From Pseudomonas aestuarii (GTDB lineage: Bacteria > Pseudomonadota > Gammaproteobacteria > Pseudomonadales > Pseudomonadaceae), in assembly GCF_027988105.1 (NCBI RefSeq), contig NZ_JAQJZJ010000002.1:434001-498000 (forward strand): a stretch of 64,000 nucleotides of DNA, written 5' to 3'. The position numbers and the translations under genes were made by a program. Positions within the stretch are counted from its first letter, which is position 1. The number at the start of each line of letters is the position of its first letter. This document shows, piece after piece, positions 63,320 to 64,000 of this stretch. Below the pieces are notes generated by a model, which saw nothing but the letters and a program-made list of their open reading frames with translations, ran no database searches and had not been told where the DNA came from.

Positions 63320-63937
63320 TCAGAGGTCGACCCGAATGCCCAGCGTTGCCAGGCGCGGCAGGTCTTCCGGGCGATCGACATCCCACAACGCCGGCAATAA
63401 CTGATGGTGCCAGTCCAACTGCTGCAGGCGCTCGCAGGTCATACTCAAGACCTGGTCAGTTCCCCAGGGCATGGCTTGGAACAGCAAGGGATCGACGCGG
63501 CGCAAGCCGAGCAGGACATAACCTCCATCCTCGGCCGGCCCCAGCACTACTGGCTGTCCGTGCAATGCCTCACAAGCACCGCTGAGGTATTCGCCATCCA
63601 GCGCCGGGCAATCGTTGCCGATCAAGACCACGGCATCGCTTCCCGCCAGCCCCAAGGTCGCAATGCGTCGCATGCGCTCACCCAGGTCGCCAGCGGGCTG
63701 CTCAACCAGCGTCCAGTTCAACTGATCGGCGAGCACCTGCAGCTGTGCATCCGGGCTGTCGTCAAGCCACAAGAAACGCTGACTGAAACCTTCCGACGGA
63801 AGCCGCAAGGCTCGCTCGAGCAATAACCGCTGCAGGTCACACGCGCCCTCTTCACCCAGAACAGGGATCAGCCGGGTTTTCACCCGCCCAGGCACAGGCG
63901 CACGCGCCAGCATGTGCAAAGAGATAGACAGATTCAT
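63320..63937 (-). CDS. TIGR04282/DUF2064 family nucleotidyl/glycosyl transferase
   Basis: 205 residues starting MNLSISLHMLARAPVPGRVK. Motifs RVKTRLIPVLGEEGA, VVLIGNDCPAL (DxD-like region) and LGPAEDGGYVLLGL are those of the GT-A-like DUF2064 family, often listed as arsenosugar biosynthesis-like. Substrate unknown. The ATG at 63937 overlaps the stop of the upstream gene (ATGA). Confidence 0.85.
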   Translation of the reverse strand: MNLSISLHMLARAPVPGRVKTRLIPVLGEEGACDLQRLLLERALRLPSEGFSQRFLWLDDSPDAQLQVLADQLNWTLVEQPAGDLGERMRRIATLGLAGSDAVVLIGNDCPALDGEYLSGACEALHGQPVVLGPAEDGGYVLLGLRRVDPLLFQAMPWGTDQVLSMTCERLQQLDWHHQLLPALWDVDRPEDLPRLATLGIRVDL

Positions 63938-64000
63938 AGCGGTGGCCCTCGGTGATACTGCCGCGCCAACTGATCCGGGCTGGCGCCACAATAGTAGGCC
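63934..64000 (-). CDS. C-terminal end of an upstream coupled gene (possible TIGR04283 glycosyltransferase)
   Basis: About 21 codons ending at a TGA (63934-63936) that overlaps the next start as ATGA. The translation YYCGASPDQLARQYHRG resembles the C-terminus of TIGR04283-family glycosyltransferases, which commonly neighbour DUF2064 proteins. Most of the gene is outside the window, so the call is tentative. Confidence 0.45.
   Translation of the reverse strand, partial: AYYCGASPDQLARQYHRGPPL

Overview
The window is a GC-rich chromosomal segment from a Pseudomonas (sensu lato) bacterium. It holds an almost complete polar-flagellum and chemotaxis locus in one contiguous block. The assignment rests on gene order and lineage-typical content: the fleQ/fleS/fleR regulators, flhF-fleN polar placement and number control, MotCD stators, the HptB-HsbR-HsbA switch, ParC/ParP, and cytochrome c maturation (ccm) genes next to the chemotaxis operon. 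The contiguous layout resembles the fluorescens/putida/mendocina type rather than the split regions of P. aeruginosa. Species was not determined.

Layout from left to right. 1-2959 (minus): start of the ccm operon, ccmA-B-C-D-E and the 5' end of ccmF. 3112-4988 (plus): a pair made of a second FliK-like protein and a small FlhB C-domain protein. 5310-14161 (minus): cheY-cheZ-cheA-cheB-motC-motD-parC-parP-cheW-DUF2802. 14439-19576 (minus): flhA-flhF-fleN-fliA. 19860-25354 (minus): fliLMNOPQR-flhB. 25691-35497 (minus): fliEFGHIJ, then hsbA-hsbR-hptB, then fliK. 35927-41862 (minus): fliS-fliT, fleQ, fleSR. 41959-45376 (minus): fliC-flaG-fliD. 46114-57921 (minus): flgBCDE and flgFGHIJKL. 58334-60305 (minus): cheV-cheR. 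60382-63051 (plus): flgA, flgM-flgN-flgZ. 63320-64000 (minus): a DUF2064-family transferase and the last codons of an upstream gene.

How the parts work together. FleQ is expected to act with sigma-54 at promoters with GG-N10-GC spacing. I can read eight of these directly: upstream of flhA, fliL, fliK, fliE, fleS, flgF, flgB and flgA. Their products build the basal body, export gate, C-ring, rod and hook. FliA (sigma-28), held by FlgM until the hook is finished, then drives late genes. Good sigma-28 sites precede fliC and flgM. FlhF and FleN set position and number. MotCD, CheA/W/Y/Z/B/R/V and ParC/ParP give rotation, switching and polar arrays. FlgZ (PilZ) and the HptB/HsbR/HsbA relay connect motility to c-di-GMP and surface behaviour.

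The accessory material is mostly noncoding repeats: 126-bp tandem units beside fleQ with an inverted copy on its other side, MITE-like inverted repeats, dispersed Pseudomonas-type palindromes, and a run of 14 G. The most interesting protein-level signal is a 42-residue tandem repeat in the CheA linker. Its acidic/LL motif resembles the CheY-docking peptides at the ends of FliM, FliN and CheZ encoded in the same window. No tRNA, rRNA, CRISPR, prophage or transposase gene was seen. No flagellin-glycosylation genes lie between flgL and fliC.
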